A DNA stretch of 64,000 nucleotides. It comes from Megalonaias nervosa. Taxonomy: Eukaryota; Mollusca; Bivalvia; Unionida; Unionidae. Where the stretch lies: assembly GCA_016617855.1 (NCBI GenBank), contig JAECUM010091457.1:62632-126631 (forward strand), read 5' to 3'. The notes under the pieces were generated by a model, which did not search any database, had not been told where the DNA came from, and saw nothing but the letters and a program-made list of their open reading frames with translations. Positions 61,200 through 64,000 of the stretch are shown piece after piece (position 1 is the stretch's first letter; each line of letters starts with the position of its first letter). The translations under genes were made by a program, and so were the position numbers.

Positions 61200-61690
61200 C
61201 AAATATTGTTTTGTTATGTGACAATATTATTGTTTTGTTATGTGTCAATATTAATAGTTTTGTTATGTGACAATATTATTGTTTTGTTTTGTTATATGAC
61301 TATATTATTGTTTTGTTATATGACTATATTATTGGACCGCTCCGGTGGCCTAGTGGTTAGAGCGTCCGCTTCGGATGCAGGAGGTCGTGGGTTCGATCCC
61401 TGGCCGAGTCATACCAAAGACTTACAGAAATGGTACTAACAGCTGCCTCGCTTGGCGCTCATTATTAAGAGGTTAGTGTTAGGACTGGTTGGACTGGTGT
61501 CAGGACAATGTGACTGAGTGGGACATCATGCTACATGCCTGCAGCATGATGCCCCAGTGCTAGACATCACTATAAACTGCCACACTTGAGACATTGTAGC
61601 GATATGACTGAAAAATTGTTAAAGCTATGTTAAAAATCCAAATCACATCACACACATCACACTATATTATTGTTTTGTTATGTGACTATA
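61200..61690. repeat. ~24-bp array split by a SINE
   Basis: The unit is about ttgttttgttatgtgacaat + atta. Copies flank the SINE at 61335-61660. Confidence 0.85.
61335..61660 (+). mobile_element. tRNA-derived SINE, second family
   Basis: The head resembles a tRNA gene: A-box ggcctagtggttagagcg, B-box gggttcgatccc. The body is unrelated to the other SINE. actatattattg flanks both ends (61323-61334 and 61661-61672), though the surrounding array contains similar text. It is a SINE and not a tRNA gene because the acceptor stem does not close and a 250-bp body follows. Confidence 0.82.
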
Positions 61691-61734
61691 TGTTAATTTG
61701 TAAAATACTTCACTTTTAGAATATGACATACTAT

Positions 61735-62795
61735 AATACAATGGTCTAGTTAGTGTTTGTTTCTATCCATATTGAAGATTTAGTCTGGATATACATGGTC
61801 TAGTAAGGGTTTGTTTTGTGGTTTAGTTTGGGTTTGTTTCCTTGTGTCCTTGTTGATGGTTTAGTCTGGATATGCATGGTCTAGTTAAGGTTTGTTGTGT
61901 CCTTGTTGATGGTTTAGTCTGGATATGCATGGTCTAGTTAAGGTTTGTTTCCTTGTGTCCATCTTGAAGATTAAGTCTGGATATACATGGTCTAGTTAAG
62001 GTTTGTTTCCTTGTGTCTTTGTTGAAGATTTAGTCTGGATATACATGGTCTAGTTAGGGTTTGTTTCCTTGTGTCCATGTTGAAAATTTAGTCTGGATAT
62101 ACATGGTCTAGTTAGGGTTTGTTTCCTTGTGTCCATGTTGAAAATTTAGTCTGGATATACATGGTCTAGTTAGGGTTTGTTTCCTTGTGTCCATGTTTGA
62201 AAATTTAGTCCAGATATACATGGTCTAGTTAGGGTTTGTTGTGTCCTTGTTGATGGTTTAGTCTGGATATGCATGGTCTAGTTAGGGTTTGTTTCCTTGT
62301 GTCCTTGTTGAAGGTTTAGACTGGATATACATGGTCTAGTTAGGGTTTGTTTCCTTGTGTCCTTGTTGAAGGTTTAGTCTGGATATACATGGTCTAGTTA
62401 GGGTTTGTTTCCTTGTGTCCTTGTTGAAGGTTTAGTCTGGATATACATGGTCTAGTTAGGGTTTGTTTCCTTGTGTCCTTGTTGAAGGTTTAGACTGGAT
62501 ATACATGGTCTAGTTAGGGTTTGTTTCCTTGTGTCCTTGTTGAAGGTTTAGACTGGATATACATGGTCTAGTTAGGGTTTGTTTCCTTGTGTCCTTGTTG
62601 AAGGTTTAGACTGGATATGCATGGTCTAGTTAGGGTTTGTTTCCTTGTGTCCTTGTTGAAGGTTTAGTCTGGATATACTTGGTCTAGCTAGGCTTTGTTT
62701 CCTTGTGTCCACGTTGAAGGTTTAGACTGGGTATACATGGTCTAGCTAGGCTTTGTTTCCTTGTGTCCTTGTTGAAGGTGTATTCTGGATGTTTA
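61735..62795. repeat. 59-bp array, ~18 copies
   Basis: The unit is tagtctggatatacatggtc + tagttagggtttgtttcctt + gtgtccttgttgaaggttt. Some units lack ttccttgtg. Confidence 0.95.
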
Positions 62796-63662
62796 ATTTC
62801 CATTCTATTATTAAAAGAAACTTCAATGTACATTTAGTATAGAAAAACAGATTAATTATTGAAGCTTTCATGATTTAATGTATATTTATTTTTTGGGGTG
62901 AATTTAAATATATAGATACTTGGCTAAAATGTAAGTACTTCATACCTTGGATGTGTTTAGATGGAACTGCAGCAACATACTTTGTAGAATTTAACATTTT
63001 AAAGTATAATTTACCTGTGTCAAAACAGTATTTGCTCTTTATTTTTCAAGTATATTATGCACTGTATTGCATATATTAAAATGTATTCAATAGTGCATAA
63101 AAAAGGTCTGTGATATTAATGTGTGATATATAGAAATTTTTTATTTGCTTCAATTGAAATATTTGGTATTGGTATTTTTTCTTATTTTTAACCACATGAA
63201 AGAGAAATATCTATTTTCTTGTTTTAATATTTATGTATTTATTAAGATAGAATACAATGTTTTATATATTCCAAAATGTTTCTTACAATATAACATACAA
63301 ATCAACATTTGATACTTTCTCCTTGATATTATGCACATTTATTTTAGGGGTGAGGAGGAAAATCTTTCAGTGCTTATAAGTGTCTGTGACAGATTTCTTT
63401 TGTAGTTGACAGTTATTTTTTATGAATTTAAGTTTCCTAGAGCATTTTTTAATCATTTGCCTTCAAAAAATTGTATTGGTTTTACTTAACCAGAATAGTA
63501 ACTTTATCATCTAAAGATAAATTGAACATGTACAAGATGGAATTAAATACTTTTTTCATGCCTCTTATCAGTGTAATTACTCTAAATTGCTAAATTTCAC
63601 AAAGATACAATTTTCATGCATTTATGAGAGTGCAAGATTTTCGTACCACAGAATAATCTATG
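62796..63662. other. AT-rich 3' flank, no feature seen
   Basis: No open frame, array or mobile element recognised. Confidence 0.5.
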
Positions 63663-63674
63663 GGAAAGATTTGG

Positions 63675-63931
63675 TGTTGTTGTTGTTGTTGTTGTGGGCT
63701 TAACGCCATTTTTCAGCACACAATAGGCTATACATGGCGGCCAGTATTAATGGTGGAGGAAGAAACCGGGAAATCCGTGGAAAGAACCACCGACCCACGA
63801 GAAGCTACTGGCAAGCTTTCTCACATATCCACATTCGCCGAATCTTAGACTTGAACCCACGCAGACAGAGGTGAGATGGCAGTGATCCGTAACGGAGAGC
63901 ACTTTAGACCACTCGGCCACTTGGGGCCCCT
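63675..63931 (-). mobile_element. tRNA-derived SINE, copy 2 of the first family
   Basis: Reverse-oriented copy of the SINE at 38393-38652 ((TTG)n, then ctactggcaagctttctcac, then gacttgaacccacgc as the B-box complement). A perfect 12-bp duplication ggaaagatttgg lies at 63663-63674 and 63932-63943. Confidence 0.92.
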
Positions 63932-64000
63932 GGAAAGATTTGGAGAAGTATCTTTCCCACATTAGAAAACTATTATTTACCCATAGACAGCATTAACTGG

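Noticed and set aside
61335..61415. Possible functional tRNA gene
   Set aside because: A- and B-box-like text is present, but the acceptor stem does not close, a ~250-bp body follows and flanking direct repeats exist, so it is a SINE head.

Overview
The window is eukaryotic genomic DNA. It is AT-rich, has GT-AG introns and abundant tandem repeats, and carries non-LTR retrotransposon, Penelope-like, SINE, hAT-like and TA-duplicating transposon copies. A marine invertebrate, probably a lophotrochozoan such as a mollusc, fits best. That placement is inferred from the transposon repertoire and protein style and was not tested by any search.

One host gene runs through the window on the + strand. 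I joined twelve exons (5631-57757) by matching splice sites and codon phase. They give the last 486 residues of an intracellular calcium-release channel of the IP3-receptor/ryanodine-receptor superfamily: pre-membrane region, S1, S2, an extra hydrophobic segment, S3-S4, S5, pore, S6, the CFIC...H....H zinc module and a short tail ending in TGA at 57757. The N-terminal part lies upstream of the window. The protein mixes IP3R-like and RyR-like signatures. Its pore loop lacks the usual GGG(V/I)GD filter and reads HGFVGGPYT followed by TFD.

Only about 1.5 kb of 64 kb is coding. By rough addition about 27 kb is tandem repeat and about 13 kb is recognisable mobile element. Nine of the eleven introns contain arrays, and several arrays run up to a splice site. 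Region by region: 1-5630 upstream intron with a 30-bp array; 5750-9175 intron 1 with 30-bp and ~56-bp arrays; 9346-14307 intron 2 with arrays, a MITE and a 1.57-kb TA-flanked transposon; 14401-22266 intron 3 with a duplicated 1.1-kb repeat, one copy split by a 1.54-kb transposon, plus microsatellites and a 32-bp array; 22420-25810 intron 4 with arrays; 25895-30967 intron 5 with a Penelope-like fragment and a full-length but dead RTE-like element; 31044-40046 intron 6 with long arrays, a small hAT MITE, a LINE fragment and a SINE; 40171-42179 two short array-free introns around the pore exon; 42339-50995 intron 9 with a 21-bp array and a 2.8-kb hAT-like element; 51074-57649 introns 10 and 11, including a 4.2-kb, 40-bp array with no visible length change between units; 57758-64000 3' flank with arrays and two SINEs.

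The many long open frames in the arrays arise because the units are multiples of three without stops. They are not genes.
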